Part shown: piece after piece, positions 46,115 to 54,038 of the stretch
Numbering within the stretch: position 1 is the first letter of the stretch
Layout: every line of letters starts with the position of its first letter
Source: Larkinella humicola
GTDB taxonomy: Bacteria; Bacteroidota; Bacteroidia; Cytophagales; Spirosomataceae
DNA length: 64,000 nucleotides
Assembly: GCF_008727875.1 (NCBI RefSeq)
Contig: NZ_VTWS01000009.1
Location: 1-64,000 of the forward strand
Direction of reading: 5' to 3'
Made by a program: the position numbers and the translations under genes
Notes under the pieces: model-generated
Databases searched by the model: none
Told to the model about the DNA's origin: nothing
What the model saw: the letters and a program-made list of their open reading frames with translations, nothing else

Positions 46115-47086
46115 ATGGCTGCCCCCCCGCGCACTCCCGACGACCTCCCGCTGTATCTATCACAGATCGAACCCGTTATTGCTCAGACCCTGGCGACTGA
46201 CTTTGCCCATTTGCCGGAAACAGCTATCGACCTGATTACGGGCAAGACGCTTGAGACGGCGCTCCACATCCGGCGCGTGGCCACCAAACAGCGGCTGCAC
46301 CAGGCCGCTTTTGCGCAGCGGCTGACCCGGGAGCAGGCGCAGGTCTGGCTGGCCGTACACGGTACATCCCGAAAGCAGGCGGAAGCCATGAACCAGATCA
46401 TGGCCGAAAATCAGGCCACCGTCCAGCGGTTTTTAGGGGCCTACACCTTTCGGACCACCGACCAGCAACAAGAGGTTCTGAACGACAGTTTCAGGGTGTT
46501 TTTTGAAATGATCGCCAACCAAAAACCGGTGGTGGCCCTCATCTCAACCGTCGTGAAGGGAATTGCCCGCTATAAGGCCCTAAAACAATTGGGCATCAAT
46601 CGAAAAGATTCGTGGCAATGGCTCGAAACAACCTATGAATCGGATGGAGACGACGACATCGGAACCTTCGACTACCCCGTCCCACCCGATGACAGTCAGG
46701 AACCAGACAGTGTCGATCTTCACCTGCGGTTCGAAGAGGTTGTCCGGGAAAATACAACACCAGGTCGACCCGATGAGGAAAGACCCCTCCTCAAACGAAT
46801 TGACTATGCCGAACTCCAGCGCTCCATTGCTGATTGTTTCAAGAAGTTACAGGACCGACGGCAATTGTTGCTTCGGCTCAAATACGCATTCTGGAAAGGC
46901 TATGACAAAGGGCCGCTAAGCGACGAACAGATAGACAGCAGTTTCGACAAACTAAGCATGGAACAAATCGCCGAACTGGCAGGCTACAAGGATTCCCGAA
47001 TGGCTACCTCAAGACTATATGAGACCCGGCAAAAGATTTATGATTGCCTGAAAAGCAAACTTAACATTACCCCTTCAGCCCAATGA
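46115..47086 (+). CDS. divergent sigma-70-like regulator
   Basis: 323 aa, longer than normal ECF factors. The N-terminal 90 residues are helical and unlike region 2. About 95-190 (ERFLGAYTFRTTDQQQEVLND-like helical segment, IARYKALKQLGINRKDSWQWL by its start) may be a degenerate region 2. The C-terminus (about 245-315: LQDRRQLLLRLKYAFWKGYD, MEQIAELAGYKDSRMATSRL) looks like region 4 with its helix-turn-helix. It overlaps the next gene by 4 bp (ATGA), which encodes a membrane protein of anti-sigma layout. I infer a second sigma/anti-sigma pair, but the region 2 assignment is weak. Confidence 0.6.
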   Translation: MAAPPRTPDDLPLYLSQIEPVIAQTLATDFAHLPETAIDLITGKTLETALHIRRVATKQRLHQAAFAQRLTREQAQVWLAVHGTSRKQAEAMNQIMAENQATVQRFLGAYTFRTTDQQQEVLNDSFRVFFEMIANQKPVVALISTVVKGIARYKALKQLGINRKDSWQWLETTYESDGDDDIGTFDYPVPPDDSQEPDSVDLHLRFEEVVRENTTPGRPDEERPLLKRIDYAELQRSIADCFKKLQDRRQLLLRLKYAFWKGYDKGPLSDEQIDSSFDKLSMEQIAELAGYKDSRMATSRLYETRQKIYDCLKSKLNITPSAQ

Positions 47087-47715
47087 TTACGGACGAAAAT
47101 AAATGGACCTTTATCGAGGCATTCCTGGCCGGAAAACTTGATGCGTCGGCGCAAGCCCTGGTCCGGCAGAAGATGGACGAGGACCCGGTTTTTCGAACCG
47201 ATGTGCTGATTCAACAGGCGCTTAACCGCGAAATCGAAGCGCAGAAACAGGCCGAAGACCGCGAAATCGTAGCGCAGTTCATGGCGAACCGGCCGAAGCG
47301 AGGCATCGTGAAGCCGCTGCCGGTACCGATTTGGCGACAAACCTGGTTCCGGGCCGCAGCCGTCCTCGTTCTGGTGGTGGGCTTAGGCTGGCTGGCCTAC
47401 AACAACCGCGCTCCGGAAATGCTGGCGGTTGAAATTCCATATGACCAACGAGACTTTGGGATGGCAACTGACAGCTCAGTTAACCGAACGACTTTTTCGG
47501 TTGAATTCAACAGCCGGGGGCCGTCGGGGGGCGAATACAGCAGCGGTGAAGGCCGTATCCAGCTTTTCCTGCCTGAGCTGCCTGCCGATGCAAAACAATG
47601 GATTCTGAGCGATCGGCGTGAGGGCGACTATTTGCTCAGAACGCCCCAGGGAAAATCCTACCAGCTTGATAAACAAACCTCTGGCGAACGAAAACCGCTT
47701 TCACCGATTAATTAG
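47083..47715 (+). CDS. putative membrane anti-sigma factor of the second pair
   Basis: 210 aa. A helical N-terminal part (FIEAFLAGKLDASAQALVRQ, about 1-85, with the same 'IEAxLxGKL' opening as many Bacteroidota anti-sigma proteins) is followed by one membrane helix (AAAVLVLVVGLGWLAY, about 103-119) and a small extracytoplasmic domain of about 85 residues. Translation is coupled to the sigma-like gene. Its end overlaps the end of the convergent M48 gene by 8 bp. The role is inferred from layout and position. Confidence 0.65.
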   Translation: MITDENKWTFIEAFLAGKLDASAQALVRQKMDEDPVFRTDVLIQQALNREIEAQKQAEDREIVAQFMANRPKRGIVKPLPVPIWRQTWFRAAAVLVLVVGLGWLAYNNRAPEMLAVEIPYDQRDFGMATDSSVNRTTFSVEFNSRGPSGGEYSSGEGRIQLFLPELPADAKQWILSDRREGDYLLRTPQGKSYQLDKQTSGERKPLSPIN

Positions 47716-49300
47716 TTTCGGCCGCCACCCAGCCCGCCAGCCGACTGTCGCGGTATTCCAGAAAAAGCCACCGTTTGGCACTCCGAAATCCGTAGAAAAC
47801 CGTGTTCCGGGCACCGGCGATAACGGTCGCCGGTGCCCCATACCGTTTTAGCTGACTGGCCGGACTACCGATGGCGAATCCTTTCAGTGCCAGTCGGCTG
47901 CTTTTCAAGACCCGGTGCATCCGCACTGTCGGCGACGAATTCCTGGTTGGCTCGTCGGCAATCGGCAGCAAGTAGCTGGTCAGCGAGTCGGTTCGGGCGA
48001 TCCGGGCGGCCTTTGAAACGCCGGGGAGTTGTTCCATCGGCGGAAGTTTGGGCAAATTCTTCGGATCTGGCCAGGCCGGAATGGGCGTCTGTTTCTCCGA
48101 TTTTGCATCCCGGTCCCGAACGAAGCCGTCCAGCCACTGTTTCCAGCCGGGTTGCAGACCTTTTTCAAAATACGACAGATTTTCGGCTGCCCGAAAAGCC
48201 CCCTGTGTTACCGCCAGCTTGAACGACTTCCTGGCTTCGTCAGTCTGACCGAGGTCGGCCTGAACGATGCCCAACATCAGATGGGCATTGGCCGACAGCG
48301 GTTTCTGCAAATTGGCCAGCGTTTGCCGGGCCTCGCCGGAATTGTTGAGCAGATACTCCGCAATGGACAGGTTGAGCCCGGCCGTCTGGTGCGTGGGTTG
48401 TTCCGACAAAGCGATTCGGAAAAGGGTCCGGGCTTCGGTCAACAGTTGCCGAAACGGCAATGAGCGATCGCGTCGCAGCACGGTCAGCAGCCGGTTATCG
48501 CTATCGAATTCGACCGGAAATTTAAACCGCAGCCGGGGATTTTCCGTTTCTAGAGGCATCAGGGCCAGCGCCTGATTGAGTTTGATTGCTCCCAGATTGT
48601 TGCGCGTTGCAGCACTCGGATACCGTTTGATTAACCCGACAAAAGCATTGCTGGCGGATTCATAATCGCGCAAAAGGTAACTGATTTCGCCGACCTCGAA
48701 CAGTTGCGCCAGTTCCCGTACCCGGTCGGTGGTGTCGGCCACCATTTTTAAGCGTTGCTGCTTGCTGAGATACCCCGTCAATTGACCGGGTACGAAAGCG
48801 TCGTAAAACCGGGTATAGACTTCCGGGGCCAGTGAAAAAGCATCGTAGCCCGACAGATAAGCCATAAATACCCCCGAACGATCGGCGAGGGCTTCCTGAT
48901 TTTCGAACGAATTGGGGTTGCTGTTTGGCACTTCCAACGGCGAAAAGAATTCCTTTTTACTGCCGTGCCGATACTGAAAATGACCCAGTTCATGCCCCAG
49001 CAAACAGGCCAGTGCCGCATCGGCATCGGCACCAAAGCCCCCGCAGAGCGACAGCACATCGTCACCCAGTTCGATTCGGGTCGGATTGTCGGGTCGGTAT
49101 CTCAACCGGCCTTCGACACCGGTTTGTCGCCGTGGCAGAAGCTTCAGCACGGGCGCATCGGGCGGATTGCCAATGGTCCGGAGCAGCCGGGCATAAACGC
49201 GGTGCATCAAAACCGTTTGATCGACCGGTTTTTTCGGGGGTGATACGGGAAAAAGCAGGCTAACTGCCAGTACAAAGTGCATGAAAAAGGGCTGGCCCAT
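47708..49300 (-). CDS. exported M48-like zinc metallopeptidase with TPR region
   Basis: 530 aa with a signal peptide (residues 1-20, VLAVSLLFPVS). The zinc motif HELGH (103-107, in CLLGHELGHFQYRHG) and the downstream EALADRSG (about 133-140, third ligand Glu) fit M48-type peptidases. Helical TPR-like repeats span about 200-370, and a small C-terminal domain with LFLEYRDSRLAGWV ends the protein. This is the Oma1/BepA-like plan, in which a periplasmic zinc protease carries TPRs for envelope quality control. The gene has the shared promoter (49340-49368), interleaved with that of the divergent WD40-caspase gene. Confidence 0.85.
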   Translation of the reverse strand: MGQPFFMHFVLAVSLLFPVSPPKKPVDQTVLMHRVYARLLRTIGNPPDAPVLKLLPRRQTGVEGRLRYRPDNPTRIELGDDVLSLCGGFGADADAALACLLGHELGHFQYRHGSKKEFFSPLEVPNSNPNSFENQEALADRSGVFMAYLSGYDAFSLAPEVYTRFYDAFVPGQLTGYLSKQQRLKMVADTTDRVRELAQLFEVGEISYLLRDYESASNAFVGLIKRYPSAATRNNLGAIKLNQALALMPLETENPRLRFKFPVEFDSDNRLLTVLRRDRSLPFRQLLTEARTLFRIALSEQPTHQTAGLNLSIAEYLLNNSGEARQTLANLQKPLSANAHLMLGIVQADLGQTDEARKSFKLAVTQGAFRAAENLSYFEKGLQPGWKQWLDGFVRDRDAKSEKQTPIPAWPDPKNLPKLPPMEQLPGVSKAARIARTDSLTSYLLPIADEPTRNSSPTVRMHRVLKSSRLALKGFAIGSPASQLKRYGAPATVIAGARNTVFYGFRSAKRWLFLEYRDSRLAGWVAAETN

Positions 49301-49327
49301 GTGAAAACGGTTTTTTTTCGGCGAACC

Positions 49328-49356
49328 TGTTACATTTCTTTATTCCGCAAGAATAA
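49328..49356 (+). promoter_or_regulatory. shared ECF-type promoter, WD40-caspase gene
   Basis: Plus strand: TGTTAC, 17 bp, GAATAA. It overlaps the minus-strand promoter at 49340-49368, so both cannot be occupied at once. The start codon lies 182 bp downstream, giving a long leader with a strong hairpin. Confidence 0.8.
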
Positions 49357-49368
49357 CCAAATGTAACA
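49340..49368 (-). promoter_or_regulatory. shared ECF-type promoter, M48 peptidase gene
   Basis: Minus strand: TGTTAC, 17 bp, GAATAA, preceded by CG. The downstream hexamer ends 39 bp before the start codon at 49300. A TACATTTG string inside it also fits TAnnTTTG, so sigma-70 use is not excluded. Confidence 0.8.
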
Positions 49369-49412
49369 CCCGCCACACCACGGTTTTCCGATTTTATCCA
49401 TATCCATTGAAA

Positions 49413-49449
49413 CACCCCCCGGTTTCGGTCTCTACGAAGCCGGGGGGTG
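49413..49449 (+). other. GC-rich leader hairpin before the WD40-caspase gene
   Basis: CACCCCCCGG (49413-49422) pairs perfectly with CCGGGGGGTG (49440-49449). The stem continues inward for five more pairs, one of them G-U, closing a loop of seven. It lies between the promoter and the start codon, has no T tract, and could affect transcript stability or translation. Confidence 0.6.
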
Positions 49450-49537
49450 GATCGATTGGCAGAATTCAATTCATTTTTATCTTGTAGCGTATTTCCACCC
49501 AACGGACGCCCAACCTGAATCTTACCAACTAAGCACT

Positions 49538-52500
49538 ATGAAACGCCTGATTCTGCTCATTCTGTTTTTATATCTTGTGCTGGCTCCGCTCATCACGTAC
49601 AGCCAAAAACCGGAGCTAGTGGTGCCGGTTGGGCATACGGATAATTCTATTTCACATGCCTTTTCACCGGATGGAAGGTATGTACTGACTGGATCAATGG
49701 ACAACACCATGAAGCTGTGGGAGGTTAGCAGCGGAAAGCTACTGCATAATTTTGAAGGACATTTAAATCCGGTATCATCCATTGCTTTCTCTCCCGATGG
49801 TCGCTTTGCTCTTTCCGGATCAATGGACAACACCATGAAGTTGTGGGAGGTTAGCAGCGGCCGATTGGTGCACAATTTTTATACCCACTCAAATGGCGTT
49901 TTTTTTAACGTTTCCTCCATTGCTTTTTCCCCCGATGGGCGATATGCCCTGTCCGGATCATGGGATAATACGATGGAACTGTGGGAGGTCAAAAGCGGCC
50001 GATTCCTGCATATATTTAAGGGTCATACTCAAGAGATAAATATAGTAGCTTTTTCGCCCGATGGGCGATATGCATTGTCTGGATCAAGCGACCGGACTTT
50101 GAAGCTATGGGATGTGAGCAGTGGAAATATCATTCGTAATTTTGAAGGCCATTCAGATAAAGTTACTTCAATGGCTTTCTCAACCGACGGTCGTTTTGTT
50201 GTATCCGGATCAGGTGACAAAACCCTCAAAATCTGGGACATTGATACAGGCAAACCAATTCACACTTTTTATGGACATACGGATGATGTAACTTATGTTG
50301 CTTTCTCACCCGATGGTCGCCATATACTGTCTGCATCAGCAGAGAATTTATTTTTATGGGAAGTGAACAGTGGGAAGTTACTACACACTAACATAAAATA
50401 TGCGGGTTTGGCAACCTCCAGGATTCTTTGGCCGGATGTCCACTATGACTCGTCTTCATTCTACAGAAATTTAAAATCTTGGCAAATCAACAGTGAACGG
50501 TTATACCGCAGTTTTCAGGGCAATTCGAAGAAAATTGAATTCGTGGCTTTCTCCCCTGATGGTCGCCATATCTTGGCCGGATCAGGGAAGGAGGATGATA
50601 ATCTGAAGATTTGGGAGGTGAACAGTGGACGACTAATTCGTAGTTTCGGGAGCAATTCAAGCGAGATTCAGTCCATCGCGATCTCCCCCGATAGTCGCTT
50701 TGCTCTGACCGGATTACGGGACAGTACTTTCAAAATCTGGGACATTAATACGGGTAAACCGATTCACACTTTTACTGGACATACAGGTAGAGTTAGATCC
50801 GTAAATTTCTCCCCTAATGGTCGTTATGCCCTGTCCGGATCATGGGATAATACGATGAAGCTGTGGGACATTAATACGGGTAAACCAATTCACACTTTTA
50901 AAGGTCATAAGGATGGGGTTAATTCTGTAGCTTTCTCCCCCAATGGTCGCCATGTCTTGTCCGGATCAGGTCACGACTCCTTAAAGCTTTGGGATGTGAG
51001 CAGTGGCCAGTTAATTCGCAGTTTTGAGCAAACCCAAATCTCTTTAAGTCAGACACCAATAGCATTCTCCCCCGATGGTCGCCATATACTGTCTTCATCA
51101 CATGGTGGACGTCTAAAGCTATGGGATGTAAATAGTGGCCAGTTAATTCGTAGTTTTGAGGGCCATTCTAACAAAATTAGCTCGGTTGCTTTCTCCCCCA
51201 ATAGTCACTATGCCTTATCGGGATCAAATGATAAAACTCTCAAAATGTGGGAAGTTAACACCGGCAAACCGATTCACACTTTTAGTCATTCAGGGATTGT
51301 AACAACTGTTTGCTTTTCACCCGACGGTCGTTTTATTCTGTCTGGATCATGGGACAAAACGCTCAAAATCTGGAACGTAGTCACAGGCAAAGAAATCGCT
51401 ACCCTCATCGCTGTCGACTCCACCGATTGGGTTGTCACAACCCCTGCCGGGCTGTTCGATGCCTCGCCGGGAGCCATGGACCTCATGCACTACGTGGTCA
51501 ACGACTACACGGACCAGAATGAACCCTGGAAAGTGATTGAACTCAATCAACTCAAACAACGCTACTACCAACCGGGTTTACTGCCTATTTTGATGGGTTT
51601 TAGTCAAGAACCGCTCCGTCAGGTGCCCGCATTTGAGAATGTTAATCTACCACCCAGCATCCAGCTTTCTCTGAAAGGCGAAGCTCTTACGGTCAAACTC
51701 ATAAACCGCAGGGGTGGTATTGGCCGGATTGCCGTCTTTATCAACGGAGCCGAGGTGGTTGACGATTTACGCGCCAATCCGCAGCGTGATGTCAACCAGA
51801 ATGTCCTCACGCTCACCCTGCCGCTGACCCGGTTTGCCAATCGATTCGATATGCTGAACACCATCCGGGTGGTGGCCGCCAACGGAGCAAACTGGCTCAA
51901 CAGCCGCCCCGCCGAAATCAGGTACCGGACTGGTGGTACGACAAGGGGAGGCATAGCCGAAAAGCCATCATCGCCGGGCGTTCGCAAAACCGCGCGGCTG
52001 CGGGCCGTGGTGGTCGGCACGTCCAACGTCGGACTGCACTTTGCCCATACCGATGCCGAGCAGATTGCGAATGGTCTGCAACTGGCCGCCACCGAACTGC
52101 TCGGCCCGACGAATGTAAGCGTGCAACGGCTCGTTACCAAGCCGGGCGCACCACCCCAGTCCACCAAAGCCGACATTGTAAAAGCGTTGGAAGCCGCCCA
52201 GAAAACCCGGCCGGAGGATCTGTTTGTACTACACCTGTCGGGCCATGCCATCAACTACGGCGGGCAGGATGGCGATTTGTATTACCTCACCGCCGGGGCC
52301 ACCTCGGCCGACGCCAGTTACCTCACCGATCCCGCTATCCGACAGACCTACGCCCTGTCGAGTCAGGAGCTGACCCAGTTTCTCAACCTAATCCCGGCCC
52401 GGAAGAAGCTCCTGATTCTGGATGTGTGCGCGGCTGGAAAAGGCGCAGAGAAGCTGCTCGTCGCGGCCCGTGACATTCCCGCCAGCCAGATCCGGGCACT

Positions 52501-53158
52501 GGATCGACTCCAGGAGCGAACCGGTTTTTACGTGCTGGCCGGTTCGGCGGCTGATGCCGTCAGCTACGAAGCCAGCGTGTATGGGCAGGGGTTACTCACC
52601 TACGCCCTCCTGAAAGGCTTGCGGGGTGCGGCCCTGCGCCGGGAAGGTTCCGAGGAGTTCGTGGACGTAGAAAAGTGGCTGGGCTACGCCGTGGAGCAGG
52701 TTCCGCTGCTGGCCAAAGGCATTGGTGGTATCCAGCAGCCGTTCTACCGGGGAATTCAGAACCAGCGCAGTTTCGATGTGGGGCGGGTGACGGAGGAGGT
52801 GAAAGCTAAAATCCGGATATCCGAACCCAAACCGGTACTGCTGGTCAGAAGCTTTCAGGAAGAAACGCAGTTTGACGACGTGCTGGATTTGAAGAACAAG
52901 GTCGAAAATGCCCTGAACGACCTGATCGCCACGCGGGGCGCCGACGCGCCGGTGCTCACGATGGAGGCCAAAGACTATCCGGGAGCTTACACCCTGAGCG
53001 GTCGCTACACGCTGCGGGGCGAGGAGATTTCGGTGTCGTGTAAAGTATTTAGGGCCACCGTTGCGGTGGGCGAATTTGTGGTAACGGGGACAAAAAGCAA
53101 GCTACCCGAGCTGGCGCAGTCGGTGCTGACCCGGGCGCAGGCCCTGGTGAAACCGTGA
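49538..53158 (+). CDS. exported WD40-repeat/caspase-like peptidase
   Basis: 1206 aa with a signal peptide (APLITYSQ). About 13-14 WD40 repeats (about 25-620) share the core AFSPDGRxxLSGSxDxTLKLWDVxSG. Some are almost identical in DNA, so they expanded recently. After a linker beta domain (about 690-800) comes a caspase-like domain (about 820-1070: VVVGTSNVG, His903 in LHLSGHAINYGG, Cys964 in ILDVCAAGKG). A C-terminal domain (about 1095-1206) resembles TolB-N/CsgG-type folds, weakly. The WD40-coding part is AT-rich, the peptidase part GC-rich. The propeller probably acts as sensor or substrate receptor for the protease. Confidence 0.9.
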   Translation: MKRLILLILFLYLVLAPLITYSQKPELVVPVGHTDNSISHAFSPDGRYVLTGSMDNTMKLWEVSSGKLLHNFEGHLNPVSSIAFSPDGRFALSGSMDNTMKLWEVSSGRLVHNFYTHSNGVFFNVSSIAFSPDGRYALSGSWDNTMELWEVKSGRFLHIFKGHTQEINIVAFSPDGRYALSGSSDRTLKLWDVSSGNIIRNFEGHSDKVTSMAFSTDGRFVVSGSGDKTLKIWDIDTGKPIHTFYGHTDDVTYVAFSPDGRHILSASAENLFLWEVNSGKLLHTNIKYAGLATSRILWPDVHYDSSSFYRNLKSWQINSERLYRSFQGNSKKIEFVAFSPDGRHILAGSGKEDDNLKIWEVNSGRLIRSFGSNSSEIQSIAISPDSRFALTGLRDSTFKIWDINTGKPIHTFTGHTGRVRSVNFSPNGRYALSGSWDNTMKLWDINTGKPIHTFKGHKDGVNSVAFSPNGRHVLSGSGHDSLKLWDVSSGQLIRSFEQTQISLSQTPIAFSPDGRHILSSSHGGRLKLWDVNSGQLIRSFEGHSNKISSVAFSPNSHYALSGSNDKTLKMWEVNTGKPIHTFSHSGIVTTVCFSPDGRFILSGSWDKTLKIWNVVTGKEIATLIAVDSTDWVVTTPAGLFDASPGAMDLMHYVVNDYTDQNEPWKVIELNQLKQRYYQPGLLPILMGFSQEPLRQVPAFENVNLPPSIQLSLKGEALTVKLINRRGGIGRIAVFINGAEVVDDLRANPQRDVNQNVLTLTLPLTRFANRFDMLNTIRVVAANGANWLNSRPAEIRYRTGGTTRGGIAEKPSSPGVRKTARLRAVVVGTSNVGLHFAHTDAEQIANGLQLAATELLGPTNVSVQRLVTKPGAPPQSTKADIVKALEAAQKTRPEDLFVLHLSGHAINYGGQDGDLYYLTAGATSADASYLTDPAIRQTYALSSQELTQFLNLIPARKKLLILDVCAAGKGAEKLLVAARDIPASQIRALDRLQERTGFYVLAGSAADAVSYEASVYGQGLLTYALLKGLRGAALRREGSEEFVDVEKWLGYAVEQVPLLAKGIGGIQQPFYRGIQNQRSFDVGRVTEEVKAKIRISEPKPVLLVRSFQEETQFDDVLDLKNKVENALNDLIATRGADAPVLTMEAKDYPGAYTLSGRYTLRGEEISVSCKVFRATVAVGEFVVTGTKSKLPELAQSVLTRAQALVKP

Positions 53159-53163
53159 GGAGT

Positions 53164-53179
53164 CCCGGGCTTTCCCGGG
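53164..53179 (+). other. short palindrome after the WD40-caspase gene
   Basis: CCCGGG at 53164-53169 and 53174-53179 with a 4-nt spacer lies just after the stop codon. There is no T tract, so its role as a terminator is doubtful. Confidence 0.35.
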
Positions 53180-53237
53180 TTAACTGGCGGGCGTGACGTG
53201 TAGGCAAAAAAAGGTTGTAAAATTTTTCCGGACGGGT

Positions 53238-53266
53238 TGTTACATTTTACCCCCCCTCCTGAATAA
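53238..53266 (+). promoter_or_regulatory. shared ECF-type promoter, beta-sandwich operon
   Basis: Plus strand: TGTTAC, 17 bp, GAATAA. The downstream hexamer ends 33 bp before the start codon at 53300. It probably drives the genes from 53300 to about 56682. Confidence 0.82.
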
Positions 53267-53299
53267 CCTACTAAACAACCAAACATTTTGCTAAGTCCC

Positions 53300-54007
53300 A
53301 TGAAAAAGCCCGCTATTTTCGCCCTGATTTTAACCCTGTTGTGTGGTTCTCTGTTCGCCCAAAAGACCCCGGTCACCAAGCCCGAAGAGACCGAAAAACC
53401 CGCCGTACCGACAACACCCCAAACCCAGAAGGTGCAGGACTACAGCTCGGCCCTGAGCCTGGCCCGCTACGGTTATGCCACGAAAAACGCGTTGTGTCTG
53501 ATTACGGCTGCCGACATGATGTACAAGCTGAATGTCAGCCCCCTGCCCGCCAGCGCCCGTCAGAACCCCTACGAATCGGCGCCGACGGATTCCAAACCCG
53601 CCAAACCCGACCTGGCCAATCCTGAACAACTGCTGATCGACGCCCGACGGCTGGCCAAAGGCGATGCGACCGTGCTGGCCCTGGCAAACCGGGTGAAGCC
53701 TGCTCTGCCCACCCGGGGCGCTGTTGGTGGCCCCAAGCGCAGCACGACCAGCGTTTCTGCCAACTCGGTCGACGTGTTCCAAATTCGGTTTCGCGGGTAT
53801 GAGTCGGCCATCGTAGCCCTGCGGGGTGATGGCGACACGGATCTCGACCTGTATATCTACGACGACAACGGCAATCTGATTGCCCGCGATGACGATTACA
53901 CCGACGGCTGTGTGGCCTCCTGGACACCGCGCTACACCGGTCTGTTTACCATCCGCGTCAAAAACCGGGGGAGCGTTTACAACCGCTACACCCTGGCCAC
54001 CAACTGA
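53300..54007 (+). CDS. exported protein with PPC-like C-terminal domain
   Basis: 235 aa from ATG 53300, where the signal peptide starts (LTLLCGSLFAQ). Residues about 25-140 are low-complexity at first (Thr/Pro/Lys) and then helical (YSSALSLARYGYATKNALCL). The C-terminal 85 residues (VDVFQIRFRGYES, GDTDLDLYIYDDNGNLIARDD, TGLFTIRVKNRG) look like a bacterial pre-peptidase C-terminal beta-sandwich. It has the shared promoter and heads a run of four genes with short gaps. The function is unknown. Being co-regulated with the proteases, it may be a substrate, inhibitor or scaffold. Confidence 0.78.
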   Translation: MKKPAIFALILTLLCGSLFAQKTPVTKPEETEKPAVPTTPQTQKVQDYSSALSLARYGYATKNALCLITAADMMYKLNVSPLPASARQNPYESAPTDSKPAKPDLANPEQLLIDARRLAKGDATVLALANRVKPALPTRGAVGGPKRSTTSVSANSVDVFQIRFRGYESAIVALRGDGDTDLDLYIYDDNGNLIARDDDYTDGCVASWTPRYTGLFTIRVKNRGSVYNRYTLATN

Positions 54008-54038
54008 TTATATACCCACATCCAAAACGAACACGATC

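Noticed and set aside
51297-51303. GTAACA inside the WD40-caspase gene as a minus-strand promoter
   Set aside because: No GAATA follows at the required distance and the site is within coding sequence.
32153-53158. Type III CRISPR-associated caspase (Craspase-like) system
   Set aside because: No cas gene, gRAMP-like protein or CRISPR repeat is present, and the caspase and CHAT proteins carry signal peptides.
53880-54038. Longer start of the PPC lipoprotein gene
   Set aside because: The extension lies in another frame of the preceding gene; the lipoprotein signal starts at 54039.
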